Below are positions 30,097 to 42,662 of a DNA stretch of 43,794 bases, piece after piece. Within the stretch, counting starts at the first letter, position 1, and each line of letters opens with the position of its first letter. The notes below the pieces were generated by a model that had not been told where the DNA came from, searched no databases, and was given only the letters and a program-made list of their open reading frames with translations. A program made the translations under genes and the position numbers. Origin of the DNA: an uncultured Erysipelotrichaceae bacterium (GTDB lineage: Bacteria > Bacillota_I > Bacilli_A > RF39 > UBA660); contig CADBGE010000007.1 of NCBI GenBank assembly GCA_902794075.1, forward strand, positions 1 through 43,794, given 5' to 3'.

Positions 30097-33000
30097 ATGA
30101 ATAATTTAATAAAAGAAGATTATATCCTAGGTAACAAGAAGATTGTTGTTGGAGATAATCTACATGATTTAGTATTAGAGAATTTAGGTAAAATATGGGT
30201 TCGTTATGGAAATGGATATAAAGAATTTTCACAATTTGTATCTACACTTGCTAAAGCAGTAACTAGTGTTAGTAAAGTTGTAATTGAACCTGATGGAATG
30301 CAACCTCCAGAATCATACAAAAGTGGACAACTTGTGTTTGATGCTAGAAAGAAAAATTTATACCTGAAATTTGAAGAGTCTTTGCTATTACTTTTAGAAT
30401 ATAATGATAATATAAATGAAAAGTATGTAGCAAAAGCTGGAGATACTATGACAGGTAGATTAACTATTGAAGTGTAGGATGGATCTCCTCTTAAAGTTAA
30501 TTCAGCTGAATTAGTTAAAAACTTGAATGCTAATTATTTAGAAGGAAAGAAAGCTGAAAATTTTGCATAGAAAGCAAAAGATGAAGAAATAACTGGTAAC
30601 TGGACTTTTTAGGGAAATGATAATCATAATGGACTAAATACTTTCAATAATAAAGTAATTATTGATGGAGAATTAGAAGAAAATTCAACTTCTAAATTTG
30701 CTAGAAAAGCTACATTTAATAATGAAATAGAAGTTGCAAGAACAGCCACATTTAAATAGATTGGAGGAACAGCTATAAAAGTAGGAACTGGTGATATTGT
30801 AACTGATGGAAGCATTGGGTCTAGCCAATTTATGTCAGGAATGGCTGGTTATGGTTGGAGACTTGATGCTAATACAAACACCCTTACTATTGATAATCTT
30901 ATTGTTAGAGGAGTTCTTAATGTTTTTGAACTAATTGTTAATAAGATATCTGCAACTAATGGTTCATTTTGGATTACTGATAGTTTTAAAATTGATAAAG
31001 TTTATGAAGTAGAATATTTAAATAGAGATACTCTCACAGTAACTAACGTAGAATCTTATCATACTCTATTAAATAAATTTTCAATTGATAAATATTTTGT
31101 TGTATATGGAAACGATTTTAATAAATATACTATAACACCAGATTTAAATGAACATCCATTTGCAACAAGAAATAATTAGAATCCTACTGTAGAACACCAA
31201 ACTTTTGATAAATTCAGAAGAATATTTAAAATAAATCATTTAGATAATTTTAAAGATATATTTAATCCTGAAATTGAAAATAACGTAACTACATATAAAG
31301 ATTTAACAATTCTTACTGATGCTCAATTAATTACTTTAAATAATACTGGAGTTATTTCTTTATCTAATATGTTTCAAAGAAATCCTGAAAAAATTACTGA
31401 TATGGAAGTATTAGATAATGAACATCTTTTAAACCCTTGGGCTGAAACTGATTTTGAGGATTGTAAATTTACTATAGTAGACACAAGTCAAGCTACTTTA
31501 GAAGATGGTAAATATATTTATGATAATAGTGCTATTTCAAGAATAAATCTTTATTGTAAATATTTTGGTGCAACTCTTACTTCTAGTACATTAGGAGATT
31601 CAAATATGAGAACTTGGGTATTAGAATGTAAGCACGATGAGTTTCCAGTGTTTAAACCAGGGGATATTCTTAAATGTCAAAAGTTTGAAGGAAATAGTGT
31701 AAAACAATATCATGCTTTAGTACTTGGATTAGCTGATAGTTATTCTTATATTGTTCAACTTCAGAATTATTCTGTTGTTTAGGAAGGGACAATATTAGAA
31801 TATGATACTGATGGTAATCTTTCAAATTCTCAAGCTAATCTTGATACCACATTGTATGATCGTTCAATGGGATTAACTCTTGATTTAGAAGATTATTTAA
31901 TTAAGGCTAGAGAAATTCTTAATTTATATGCTGAAGATATAACTAGCCAAACTACTGATACTTTAACTTGGGCAGTTCAAGTATTAATTACTCCAGAAAA
32001 TGTGTCAAATTATACAATCCCAACTAATCCAACACAAGAATAGGCTGCTACTTGGGTAAATAATGTAATATCACATCAAATAAATGGTTTATCTTATGAA
32101 GAATGTTTGCAACATCCTATATTTAAAAGAGCTTTTGAACAAAGCACTTTAAATACTCCAGCAAAAGATGATTCTCTTGTAAGAATTGGAAGTATAATGT
32201 ATAGTGATAGAAGAAATTCTATGTATTTAACATCTTCAGAATAGAATAGTCCTTATACTGATGTATTAGTTGGAGTAAATAGGCCAGATTATTCTGTTTT
32301 ATATTTAACTCCTAAATATGTTAAATTTGAGGCTACAGACACTGATAGAAAAGGATAGTATTATTTACAGGATGATGTATTTGGGAATATAATGGAGCAA
32401 GGAAGTAATAATACTGGAAATGATAAGGTTATTTATGATAAGTATAAGAATTTTGTCATTAAACATGATATAACATCAGAAGGTGAAACTAACTTACAAA
32501 AAACATTTGTTAAATTAACTTTTCTTTCTGACGAAAATACTTTACATAATTAGGACGGAAGTTTAATGACTTAGGATGTTGAAAGTGTTGATTATTTTGT
32601 TTCTTCAGCTAATAGTAATATTATCAATAATACATCATTTGTTAATGAAGATATTAAGTCTGCACAAATTATTTAGGACTAGAATACTATATCATTAACA
32701 ATTGGTAGAGGTGGCGCATCTAATACTTTTGACGGATTGTTAGATGTAGGAATTTTAGATATAAAAAGAGAAGATGATTCTATTTTTATTTAGCAAGGTA
32801 ACAATATTTCAGTAAATTTATTACCAGCTCTAAGAACAAACTCAAATAATATTTATGATGACAAGAATTATCCAGTAAGTGTGGTTGTTACCGAAACAAT
32901 ATTTACTGATTCTGGGTCTTCTGAAAAATATTACCCTATTAAATATAATAGTAATTATACACTTTCATTAAATAATGTTAGAAGTAAGAAAATTAAAATT

Positions 33001-36000
33001 ACTTTTACAGTAGGTGGTGTAGAATTAAGAAAAACTATTCAATTTTATATACTTCCAAACAGTTTATATGAAAAATACTTTGGAGAAGGTAATGACTATA
33101 ATACGTTTTCAGTATCTGAATATAATTCTGTAATTGATGCTTTAACTGGAAATCCAGTCATTAGCAAATACGGTTGTTTATTACTTACTAATAAATATGA
33201 TGTAATTGAAACTGTAGAAATTGAAGGAAATATAAAAGGTTTAGCTGAACTTATTCCAACTACTAAAGTTAGAATGGGTAATTTAAATGGGATTTATAAT
33301 GAAACATTTGGAACTAATCAACCTAGAGGATTTGGTTTATATGGAGAAAGTGTTTATTTAACTGGTAATTTCTATTTAAATAATGGTAAATCATTAGTTG
33401 ATATTAGTAATGATATAACATTAGCTGTTGGAAATATTAATAGAATCTAGAATACTTTAAATAATTTAAAAGCCACTTTATAGGATTCTATATATAATTT
33501 AACTGTTTCTACTACAGCATCATTTAGTCAAGCTATTTCAGAAAATAAAGATGCTATCTTTAAACTTGGAAAAGATTATTCTTTATGGGCAGTTGGTAAT
33601 GCTGGAATTTCAATTATCAACCCAAATGTTAAGTATGATAGTAATGGAAATGTAGATGATTCAACAATAGGTGATGGAGATGAATACATATTTATGCAAG
33701 GAGAAAGTGTACAAATAGCTACTAGTATTTCAAAGGATAATAATAATGAAACTTATTTTAGAGTGATTGTATGTACTTCTTCACCACAAGGTTTTAAATA
33801 CAATGATAATGATTTATATAGACCTTATATAGATAATAATACTAGACCATCATTTTATGTAGGTTGGATTAATAAAAATATATTTAATAGTGCAACAAAA
33901 GTAAATGTTAATTAGACTGAAACTACTAAATTATTTAGATATGTTGCTTTAAATAAACATTAGAATTCAGGACAAATACAGATTGCCAATGCATAGGACA
34001 CTTTGTCATTAGATAACCATGATTTTTATTCATTCTCTATTTCAAGGGAGATAGATGGTTCTGATATTTATCAAGATGATAGTTTTAATAACACATTTTC
34101 TGCAGACTATAATTATTATGTTATTAAGGATGTTGTAATTTCTGGAATGTTTGAAGATGGTAAATTTAATACAAATCTTATAGAAGTTAAGAATTTATTA
34201 GCAATTGATTTAGCTTCAAGAGATGGATCGGATTAGTTAATCTATAAGAAGAATCCAAACTTTAACATTGATCAAGAAATTAGTAATACTAATTACCCAG
34301 TATTATACACTGATAATTCTGCAATAGCAACTGATGCACCTTTTGTTGTAGTGTCTGGAACAACTGGAAAAATAACTGCACAAGGTATGCAAATGCGTGA
34401 AGCTACTATTGGTAAAGAGTCTGGGAAACACATTAAAATTACTGACAATACTGGAATAAAAGTAACTCCAGATTATTTTAATAATAATGCTGGAACTGCA
34501 AGTGTTCCAGAATCTGAACCAGCTGTTTATTTAAGAGATGGCGAAGATATTATTGCAGAGTTTTCAAGTAAAAAAGGGAAATAGTTAGAAAAATTCTTTA
34601 AAAATACTTCAACATCGATAGTTGGTTCTGGTAATTCATCCTTTAATTTAGGAACAGCTTCTGGAAGTACAAACAGTGCAGTTATTACTTATAATAGAAA
34701 TTTAACAGTAGCTAATGCAACAACAAACAGTAATGGTTGGCAGAATAAAACCATTCTTGGACAATTTTCGGGAAACAATGGTATAGTTAATGTTGCTTTT
34801 TTATATCATCATACTACTACTACTTCAGAATAGAATCCTAATGGTAATACATATTGGTATTATGATTAGTAGAATGAAGCATGGAGTTGTCCTGAATATT
34901 TTGCAGCAAATATTGATGTATATAAAATGACTCCTAATATGTATGATAGGTTTATTCCTACTAAAACATCATATGAATATATAGGAGATAGTGATTAGAA
35001 TACTTCTGTATAGGCTTTAATAAACAGTGATATTGGTAGAGTTTAGTATACTACAGAAGATTCACTAACTTTTGAAAAAGTTATTAAAACTGGTATAGAG
35101 TTAACATCTGATAATATTTATGAAATTTAGGGTAATTTTATGGCAACAATATCTTAGTTTTCAGAATTAATTTCATCTTAGAAAAAAGAAGTCAACTCTT
35201 TTTTGACTAACAACTCTTTGACTGGTTTAATAAGTAATGCTGTTGATAACGAAGGAAACCCTATTAATGTAACTGGTTTAAATAATAATATTACAGGAAT
35301 GTTTACTCTAACTTTAAGTTTTGGATTATATAATGGAGAAACATTAATTAAAACTTTGAAATCAATTAAATACTCAGAATCATGTAGTAAAATCTACATT
35401 AATAATGATAATTTTAATTTTAAAAATTATTTAAATGAAAATGATATATATAATATTGATGAAGATTCTGTAGAAACTAGTAAAGCTGATGTTATAAGTG
35501 AAATAAAAAGAAGTATTTCAAATGAGTTTTCTAATTCTAGTATTAGATTTTCTGGTCTTATAAAACCAAATTAGAATTATAATAATTTAACATTAAAAGC
35601 AACATTAAAAGTTAATTTAGCTATAGATACTAAAATGAGTGAGTATAGCTTCACAAAATCACATAATAATAATGATTATTCAAGTATCATTGATTCAGAT
35701 ATTATAGGAAGCTGGGATGTTTATCGACGAACTTATGGAGATTCTGATGTTCCTACATATAGTGAGGTTACCCCAAATAATGATAGATATTATTGGCATC
35801 CATTATTAAGTCCAGAAATATATACTATTAAACCAAAAGTTAGAGTAACTAATTGCTCAATAAATCTAATTAAAGTTAAAGAAAGGACAGCTATTTAGGG
35901 TAATGGTTTTTTAACTGGATATGAAGAAGATAATAAATTTGAAGTTTCATTTATTGAAAAATCTAATCAAGTCTAGTTTAGAAAATCAGAATTTGTTGGA

Positions 36001-36771
36001 GGAATTGGTGAAATTTTAAATAATAGTGGAATTTATAATGCATTTAGATTAAATAATCAGGAATATACAATAAATAAAATGATCCCTATTTTATATGGAA
36101 CATTTTATCCTGATGCAGGAACAATTAATATACAAGGAACTGGGGATTATAGTGAGGTTTCTTATCCAGCAAGTAAGTCTAGATATCACTATTATAATTT
36201 TTCTGGATATTCATTATTTTCAGCAACTGATTCTGAACTTGGTATTACTAACACATATCGTATTTTTACAAATGTTTTTAAACCCATTACTGGTATATCT
36301 AATATTAATGGTTTTGGGTATTTGCATTATGATCCAAAATATGATTTATATATATGCAGTGGTGATAGCAATGGGCGCAATGGGCAGATAGTAATATTAT
36401 TTGGAAATAATTGGAATAATTTATTTTCTAGATATGGAAAACATATTATATTAAGTCTAGTTCCAAAGTATTATCTTTATACTTATGTTTTTACTTAGAC
36501 CACTTTTACTGCATATAAACCAATTGTTGTTAATAATAGTGGTATATATAACAGTGTTGATCTTACATATAAAAAAATTCTTAGCTATACTAAAAATGGA
36601 AGAATGTATACTCTTAATTTTGGCAATGAAATAACACAAAGTAATTTATTCGGATTTGAAGTTGATTGTTGGGCTTTAGATATGAGTATAAATAGTGATA
36701 ATCATGATATATTAAATTCAGTTTTAGGATATTTTGATATAATAGTAAATTACATTCCAGATTTATCATAA
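30097..36771 (+). CDS. second giant tail-fibre protein (about 2224 aa)
   Basis: One frame from ATG 30097 to TAA 36769-36771 with about 34 TAGs, including a double TAG at 34867-34872, and no TAA or TGA. Fibre hallmarks near the N-terminus are AKAGDTMTGRL (about residues 112-122), the repeat motif of long tail fibres, and LNANYLEGKKAENFA (about 143-157), resembling the NADxLDGxHA fibre motif. Further on it is a long beta-rich Asn/Ser/Thr/Tyr sequence with a conserved-looking VSGTTGKITAQGMQMREATIG near residue 1420. No catalytic motif was recognised. Likely a trimeric fibre or tail-spike-like appendage, distinct from the DGR target. It stands alone between two terminators, so it is probably its own transcription unit. 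Confidence 0.82.
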
Positions 36772-36777
36772 TTCAAT

Positions 36778-36841
36778 AGGTGATTAATAAATTTTTAAAG
36801 TTTATATACATTTTTTATTAAAAATTATTAGTCACCTTTTG
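36778..36841 (+). terminator. long-stem terminator after second fibre gene
   Basis: AGGTGATTAATAAATTTTT (36778-36796) pairs imperfectly with AAAAATTATTAGTCACCT (36820-36837), a long, mostly A-T stem closed by a G-C-rich end, followed by a T run. Weaker inside than the others, but positioned 6 bases after the stop codon. Confidence 0.7.
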
Positions 36842-36914
36842 TTTTATAGTTAATTGTAGCTATATTCAATTAAGTAGATGATACTTATTTAAAATTTAAA
36901 TGAATTAATGTAAT

Positions 36915-37994
36915 ATGAATTTAGACGACGTTGATTTTGAAACTTTAGAGGACAATGGCCAAATTATGGATTAGAACGATTATCCTCCTATTGAAGAGAT
37001 AGATGGAATTTAGAATCCACCTGCTAATCCAAATTCAGATGATAATGGTGGTTCTGGAAAATTGACTCTCAATTTACCTGATGGTAATGAGAAACAAGAT
37101 GTAATTACTAGTTTCCTAAAGTATAATGGAATTAGTGATCCAGATCACATTAAATTTGAAGATGAGGATGGAATTGTAAAAGAGAGATCTTGGAATGACC
37201 TTTCTTTTGAAGAAAAAATGAATATCCTTACTACGTCTGGTGATGAACCAGAACGTGATTTAACTGAGGATGAAATAAAGTTCATAAACGAACTTAGAAA
37301 TAGTAAATTGTCTCCAGAACAATATATAAATACAATTCGACAAAAGGCAGCTCAAGATTATCAGGACTCATTACAAAATGCTCCTCAGTATTCTATAGAT
37401 GATTTAAGTGATGATGAAATATTCATGCTAGATTTACAGGATAAGATTGAAGATATTTCCGATGATGAAATCAAATCAGCTCTTGATAAAGCTAAAGAAG
37501 ACCCACTCTTTGCTCGTCGTGTTGCTGGTATGAGAAAAGCTCTTAAAGAGTAGGAAGAACAGTATAAACAACAAGTTGCTGCTGAACAGGAGCAGGCTCA
37601 AGAAGAATAGTTCAATCAATTTAAAGATTCTGTATTACAAAACATTCAATCTTTTAATAAGGTTGGTGACTTAGATTTAAACCTAGAAACCGAGGATATG
37701 GAAGACATTGCTTCCTTTATTTTAGACCGTGATGATTCCGGTATGAGTTATTTTGGTAAAGCCCTCAACGATCCTAAAACACTCGTTGAAATGGCTTGGT
37801 GGACACTCAAAGGTCGTGATGCTCTAAATAGTATTTCTGAATATTTTATGAACGAAATAAAGAATGTTAAATAGATAAGTTATCAAAAGGGTCTAGAGGA
37901 TGGTAAAAAAGGTTCTTCTAGAGTCATTTTTAAACCTCAGGGTCAAACTACTCAAGGTGGCAGACCAATGAGCGTTGATGATATTTATGGTTAA
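36915..37994 (+). CDS. probable capsid scaffolding/assembly protein upstream of MCP
   Basis: 359 residues with five TAGs. It is very acidic and helical: the N-terminus is Asp/Glu/Asn-rich, followed by PDGNEKQDVITSFLKYNG, a region of repeated DDLSDDEIFMLDLQDKIEDISDDEI pattern, then a Gln/Glu-rich coiled coil (EEQYKQQVAAEQEQAQ) and a C-terminal helical domain ending SVDDIYG. Being acidic, coiled and directly before the major capsid gene is the profile of prohead scaffolds. I recall the equivalent crAss-like gene in this spot; no protease motif was seen. Start chosen at ATG 36915 after an AT-rich spacer of about 70 bases past the terminator. Confidence 0.68.
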
Positions 37995-38023
37995 TTATAT
38001 ACAAACAATTTAAAATTTAAATT

Positions 38024-39448
38024 ATGATTGTTGCTAATTACGTAACTGTGCGTCCAACTATGAGTGAGACTCACACTTATGAAGATTTTTACAAATTTTT
38101 AGGTACTAAACCACATATGCTTGGCGTAGTGTCAAGAATGAACACAGACCTAACCGCTGATTTCTTAACTCGTTCATTAGCTAATATTTACTACAACGAC
38201 GAGAAGAGAGCTAATAAATTTTAGAATATAGATTCAATGTATTGGGAATGGGAAATTGAAGATAACTATATCAAACGTATTCCTTTTGCAGCTGATGTTG
38301 CTGAAGATGGTGCTAATGGCACAGAAATCACAATGGCATTTACTGAAAGATACTTTGAAAAATATGACATCTTCAAAATTGACGAAAGCCGTCAGCAATG
38401 TATTGTTGTAAGCCGTCCTATTCGTAAAGCTGATAATTATTGGGAAGTTCAGGTTCGTCTTATTGACAACACCTACGACACTACTCTTGATCTTGATGCT
38501 TGCAAAAGAGGTATGACTTGTCGTTTCCAATCTAACGCTCACCCTGAATTATCAGAAGAGGGTTACATTAAAGAACAGAGTTCAGTAAGCAAACATCGTA
38601 ACTACATGACTATGTTCCGTAACGATGCTAGCTACTCAGAGCAGTATAAATTATTTGAGGAATCATTTATTAAGATTGCTCAGGGTAAAGGTCAGGGAGA
38701 CATGACTGAAACCATTTACAAAATGGACCCAGTTGAGAAGAAACTTCTTAACAACTTCATGTTATCTCGTGGACAGGGACTTTTATTCAACAAATGTAAT
38801 ATTAATCCTAAAACTGGACGCCCAACCATCGTTGATCCTGACACCGGTCGTCCAATTCCAATCGGTGATGGACTTGTTCCTCAGATTGAACGCTTTGCTT
38901 CTAAGTATGCTTATAGCAAGATGACTCTTGAGTTATTCAATACTATTATCCGTACTTTAAATGAAAAAGCTGATAAATCAACAGGTAACAAATACCACTT
39001 CATTATGAATGATAAAGCTTGGACTGATCTACAGCAAGTACTTGGTGACTATCTTGCTCGCTTCCACACTGATGGAGCTTACATGTGGTCAAAAGCTGCA
39101 AACGGATATGTTAGTGTTGGTGCTACTTATGATACTTACATCATCGCTGGTAACCAGATTTCATTCAGCACAGACCGTGCTCTTACACGTGAATTTGGTA
39201 ACGATAAAGGTTACATGCTTTGCATTGACCTAACAGCTGATGCTTCTAAGAATCAGCCTGCAGTTGCTCAGTTCTCTCTTAAAGGTAAGGAATTCATCAG
39301 CAACTCTATTGCTGGTGTTGGTGGATTAAATGGTGGACAATCTGGTCCAGTTGCTAGCCCAGTTGCTGGTAGCAAACTTATCATCCACGGATATGCTGGT
39401 ATTTGTGTATTCAATCCTTACAGAAGCTTTATCTGCCAGGAACTTTAA
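38024..39448 (+). CDS. major capsid protein (HK97-fold, crAss-like)
   Basis: 474 residues, one TAG (38222-38224, Gln) against roughly eighteen CAG/CAA glutamines. Builds the icosahedral shell. Support: length, position after the scaffold-like gene, and an overall pattern recalled from crAss-like capsids (MIVANYVTVRPTMSETHTYED at the start; MYWEWEIEDNYIKRIPFAAD; DPVEKKLLNNFMLSRGQGLLF; SKLIIHGYAGICVFNPYRSF near the end). Codon use is richer in GC and in CAG than the fibre genes, fitting high expression. The stop is followed by a strong terminator about 37 bases on. ATG 38024 follows an A/T-only leader. Confidence 0.9.
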
Positions 39449-39484
39449 TTTCTAAGATACTGAAATAATCCTTTGAATAAGATT

Positions 39485-39520
39485 GAAGGGGCTAAATTAA
39501 GCCTTAGCCCCTTCTTTATT
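39485..39520 (+). terminator. intrinsic terminator after MCP
   Basis: GAAGGGGCTAA (39485-39495) pairs perfectly with TTAGCCCCTTC (39504-39514), an 11-bp stem with an 8-nt loop, followed by TTTATTTTT. Isolates the capsid transcript end. Confidence 0.9.
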
Positions 39521-39536
39521 TTTATGTTAATGAAAT

Positions 39537-40403
39537 ATGGCAATTAAATTAAACAGAGTAATAATTTTACGTAGTGTTTTTGGCAAAGTAGGTCAAAAAT
39601 ATTTTATTCAACCCTGTAAAAATCCTTCAACTGGCTAGTATCCAGACTTTGTAAAGAGGGTTAATAGTATGGGTGATATGATTTTAACAGATGCAGAACG
39701 AAATAGTGGTAAATACTTTATTCCAGAAACTGAAGTATTTGTCATTGAAGATGGCAAGACATTCAATCTTGATAATGAAGTAGAAGCTAGACAATGGGAA
39801 GCTATTAAATATTGCCCATTTATTGCTCCTTCAAGAGATGCAAAAGACGAAAAGGGAGATAATCTAATTGATGGTACAATGGGTTGGAAAAGTTTAAATC
39901 CTCGTTATGGACGTGCTGAACTTTATGTTTATGTTCCAGAAGAAGAAACCAACAAACGTGTATCTAAGAAAGATAAATTCCGTAAAGCCCTTAACTTCAT
40001 CTATGATGATCCAAAAGGCAATGAAGGACGTATTCTCGCTTGCCGCTTACTTGGTAAAAACATGAAAGGTGTAAGTGATGGTGAAGTAACTGATTACTTA
40101 GTATCTATCGCTGAATCTGATCCCGATAAAATTATTACAGTTTATGCTGGTGATGACATCAAGCTAAGATTGCTATTCATTGAAGCAAAGGATAAGCATG
40201 TAATCCATGTTAAAAATAAATTATATATGTATGCCGATGATATTATTCTTGGCACTACAGACGATGCAGTCATAACATGGATGAAAGATCCAAAGAATAG
40301 AAAAATCCTCGAACTTATTAAACGCGACACATATCCCGAAATGTATCAGGATAATGATGAAGGAAATGGTGAGGAAATTAAATCACCTAAAAAAGATAAA
40401 TGA
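39537..40403 (+). CDS. conserved structural protein following MCP
   Basis: 288 residues with one TAG at 39636. N-terminus (MAIKLNRVIILRSVFGKVG) begins as beta strands, then KYFIPETEVFVIEDGKTFNL and a central WKSLNPRYGRAELYVYVP. The C-terminal half is alpha/beta, with ILACRLLGKNMKGVSDGEVTDYLVSIAE, and a Lys/Glu-rich tail. I recall homologues right after the capsid gene in crAss-like phages. A capsid-associated or head-completion role is likely by position but not shown by any motif. Starts about 17 bases after the terminator T run, probably from its own promoter. Confidence 0.72.
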
Positions 40404-40442
40404 GGATAGTAATTTTTTATAACTAACCTTAAAACTATAAGT

Positions 40443-41627
40443 ATGGCAATGACTGCTAGATAGGTTTATGAAGGTGTATTAACTGAAATGAATAAAGTTT
40501 AGGCTCCATCAATGTTGCTTGAAGATTTTAATTATTTCGTTAATAAAGCTATAAACCAATACGTTAATAAAAAATACAACGTATATGATGTAAATTAGCA
40601 ATCATCTGATGATCTCCGTGTTTTGAAAGCTACTACGATACTTGAAGTTGTTAAAACTGAAAAATACGGATATAATGCTACAGGTGTTGTTACTGGTAAT
40701 ACATCATTATATGGTGCAACATATGAGGCATATTTACCTCAAGATTATTTACATATGTTAAACTGTATTTGCAACTATAAAGTTAAGAAACAGTTTAAAT
40801 GTTATGATCCAAATACTTATGTACAGTTTGGGGCCACACGTTTAACAGCTGATTTATGGGGATAGATTATTAATAATTTCTATATGAAACCTTCATATAA
40901 GAAACCTTATTATTATCTTCATAATGTTAATATAAATACAGAAGTTCCTACTAATCCTATAACTCAAATATCTTATATTCCTATTGATACTACTGCTAAT
41001 GGTGTAGTGTTTGATCCTAATGTAACTTATTATATTTTAGTAGATGAAACTTATACTCCATTTACAGGTTCAGCATTTGAATCAGGGACACAATACTATG
41101 TAGCAGTTGTAAATAATATTAATGGAGGAACAGATTCTCCAAATGCGGAATATAATGTGAGCCCAACAAACTCTGAAACAACAAATGCCATTTCTGACTC
41201 TAATGGTCATGTTGTCGGAGAGGGTGTTGATGGTGATGTTTTTAATTTGCCAAGAACAGCAAATATGTTTGGTAATAAAAAAGTATCATTAGTAGAAAAA
41301 CCTACTGCATAGAGATTAGCAAATGCATCTAAAGTTCGCATAGAAATTCGTACAGGTAAAGATGACTCTATTTTTAAATTAGAATCCATCTATGTTGACT
41401 ATATTAAAGCTCCTTAGTATATCCGCTTAACACAAGAGCAGATTGATTTAACTGAAGACACTTCTCAAATGATGGAATTTCCAGATTACGTTTGTCAAGA
41501 GATAATTAATGAGCTGACCCATTTAATTATGGAAAATTCAAGTGACCCAAGACTTCAGTCACACATGCCAGTTACAATGTCTATCGCTAATCCAGCTCAA
41601 GGATAGACTTCAGAATCATCTAAATAA
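40443..41627 (+). CDS. head-tail connector / ring-type structural protein
   Basis: 394 residues with six TAGs. N-terminus (TARQVYEGVLTEMNKVQAPSMLLEDFNYFVNKAINQYV) is helical as in head-completion/connector proteins that dock under the portal. An inserted beta-rich Thr/Asn region of about 100 residues (ITQISYIPIDTTANGVVFD onward) is followed by a conserved C-terminal helix (YVCQEIINELTHLIMENSSDPRLQ). Crassvirales connectors stack several ring proteins below the portal; this is a candidate, from order and helix pattern only. The name of the particular ring cannot be assigned from sequence by eye. Confidence 0.62.
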
Positions 41628-41638
41628 TTTTTTGAATT

Positions 41639-42589
41639 ATGTTAAATTACACAACTACAACCATCATTAATGATGGTAACAGCGTTTATGCAAACGCAAC
41701 TGAGAAATTATTCCGTGTAAAATTCGGACCAGAGCTTTATAATGACGGAACCATTCATAAAGCATGTTTAGTTAAGAAAACAGCTTATGTAGCACCTGTA
41801 AAAGCTACTGCTACTGTTGAGCTTCCTACTGCAGATGGTATTTATCGTATTGCTATGTATATTCGTTTAAGAAATAATAACAATCCTTATTTCAGTAACG
41901 ATTGGACATTTAAAGGAAAACCTCTTTATATTGAATTTGCAGGTAGCGATACTGCTGCAACTATTGCAACTCGTGCTAAGAAATATATGCTTGCACAGTA
42001 TGGTTATAATTTAGTTGATTTCTCAACTGCAGCTGGAGCTAATTCAGGCGATCCTGATAATTTAGTAATTACAGCTCACGACCAGTGGGAAATGTTTATG
42101 GACCAGGACAATGGTAAAGGTGTTATCATTGAAACACTCAAAACCGTTGATATGGCTGGAAACATTATTGCTGCTGGTGCTACTGCAAATTCTCCTACTC
42201 ACGAAGAATTCGTAGTTGAAGCTGCTAATAACACAGTTGCTAAAGTTGCTATTAACAATGGTAACGAAGGATTTGGTGACTTTGCTCACATTGTAAAAGA
42301 CTTACGTCTTCCTACTGCAGCTAACAGACGTTGGCAAGGTACTGCTGAAGGTGATGTCTTTGGTAACGAACCAAATGATGACAAACCACTTCCAACTGGT
42401 CATTATACACAGTATACAATCCAGTACGATTCAGAGCGTGGTGTACTACAGCAAACTGCACTTGGTGGAGTTGCTACTTCTCGTACAGTCCATGTATTCT
42501 ATGTAGAAGCTGGTGCTGTTTCAGCTTTTGAATCTGCTTTAACCACTTCAACAATTGGAACTAGTGAAGCTGCTGCTAAATTAGTCTAA
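41639..42589 (+). CDS. conserved virion protein, TAG-free
   Basis: 316 residues with no TAG although it has about eight Gln, all CAG or CAA. Beta-rich and Thr/Ala-rich, starting MLNYTTTTIINDGNSVYANATEK, with VELPTADGIYRIAMYIRLRN and LPTGHYTQYTIQYDSERG. Together with the MCP-like codon use this suggests a highly expressed capsid or neck protein. As I recall, similar proteins occur in crAss-like virions in this neighbourhood; decoration or head-fibre roles are possible. Starts 11 bases after the previous stop, so it is co-transcribed with it, and is closed by a strong terminator. Confidence 0.72.
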   Translation: MLNYTTTTIINDGNSVYANATEKLFRVKFGPELYNDGTIHKACLVKKTAYVAPVKATATVELPTADGIYRIAMYIRLRNNNNPYFSNDWTFKGKPLYIEFAGSDTAATIATRAKKYMLAQYGYNLVDFSTAAGANSGDPDNLVITAHDQWEMFMDQDNGKGVIIETLKTVDMAGNIIAAGATANSPTHEEFVVEAANNTVAKVAINNGNEGFGDFAHIVKDLRLPTAANRRWQGTAEGDVFGNEPNDDKPLPTGHYTQYTIQYDSERGVLQQTALGGVATSRTVHVFYVEAGAVSAFESALTTSTIGTSEAAAKLV

Positions 42590-42612
42590 TAGATTATATA
42601 ATTAATTAAAAT

Positions 42613-42658
42613 AGGAGGCGAGGGCCTATAAAGCCTCCGCCTCCTTTTATTTTTTTTA
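42613..42658 (+). terminator. GC-rich intrinsic terminator
   Basis: AGGAGGCG (42613-42620) pairs with CGCCTCCT (42638-42645) with further imperfect inner pairing, followed by TTTTATTTTTTTT. This is one of the few GC-rich patches in the window. Confidence 0.9.
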
Positions 42659-42662
42659 TAAT

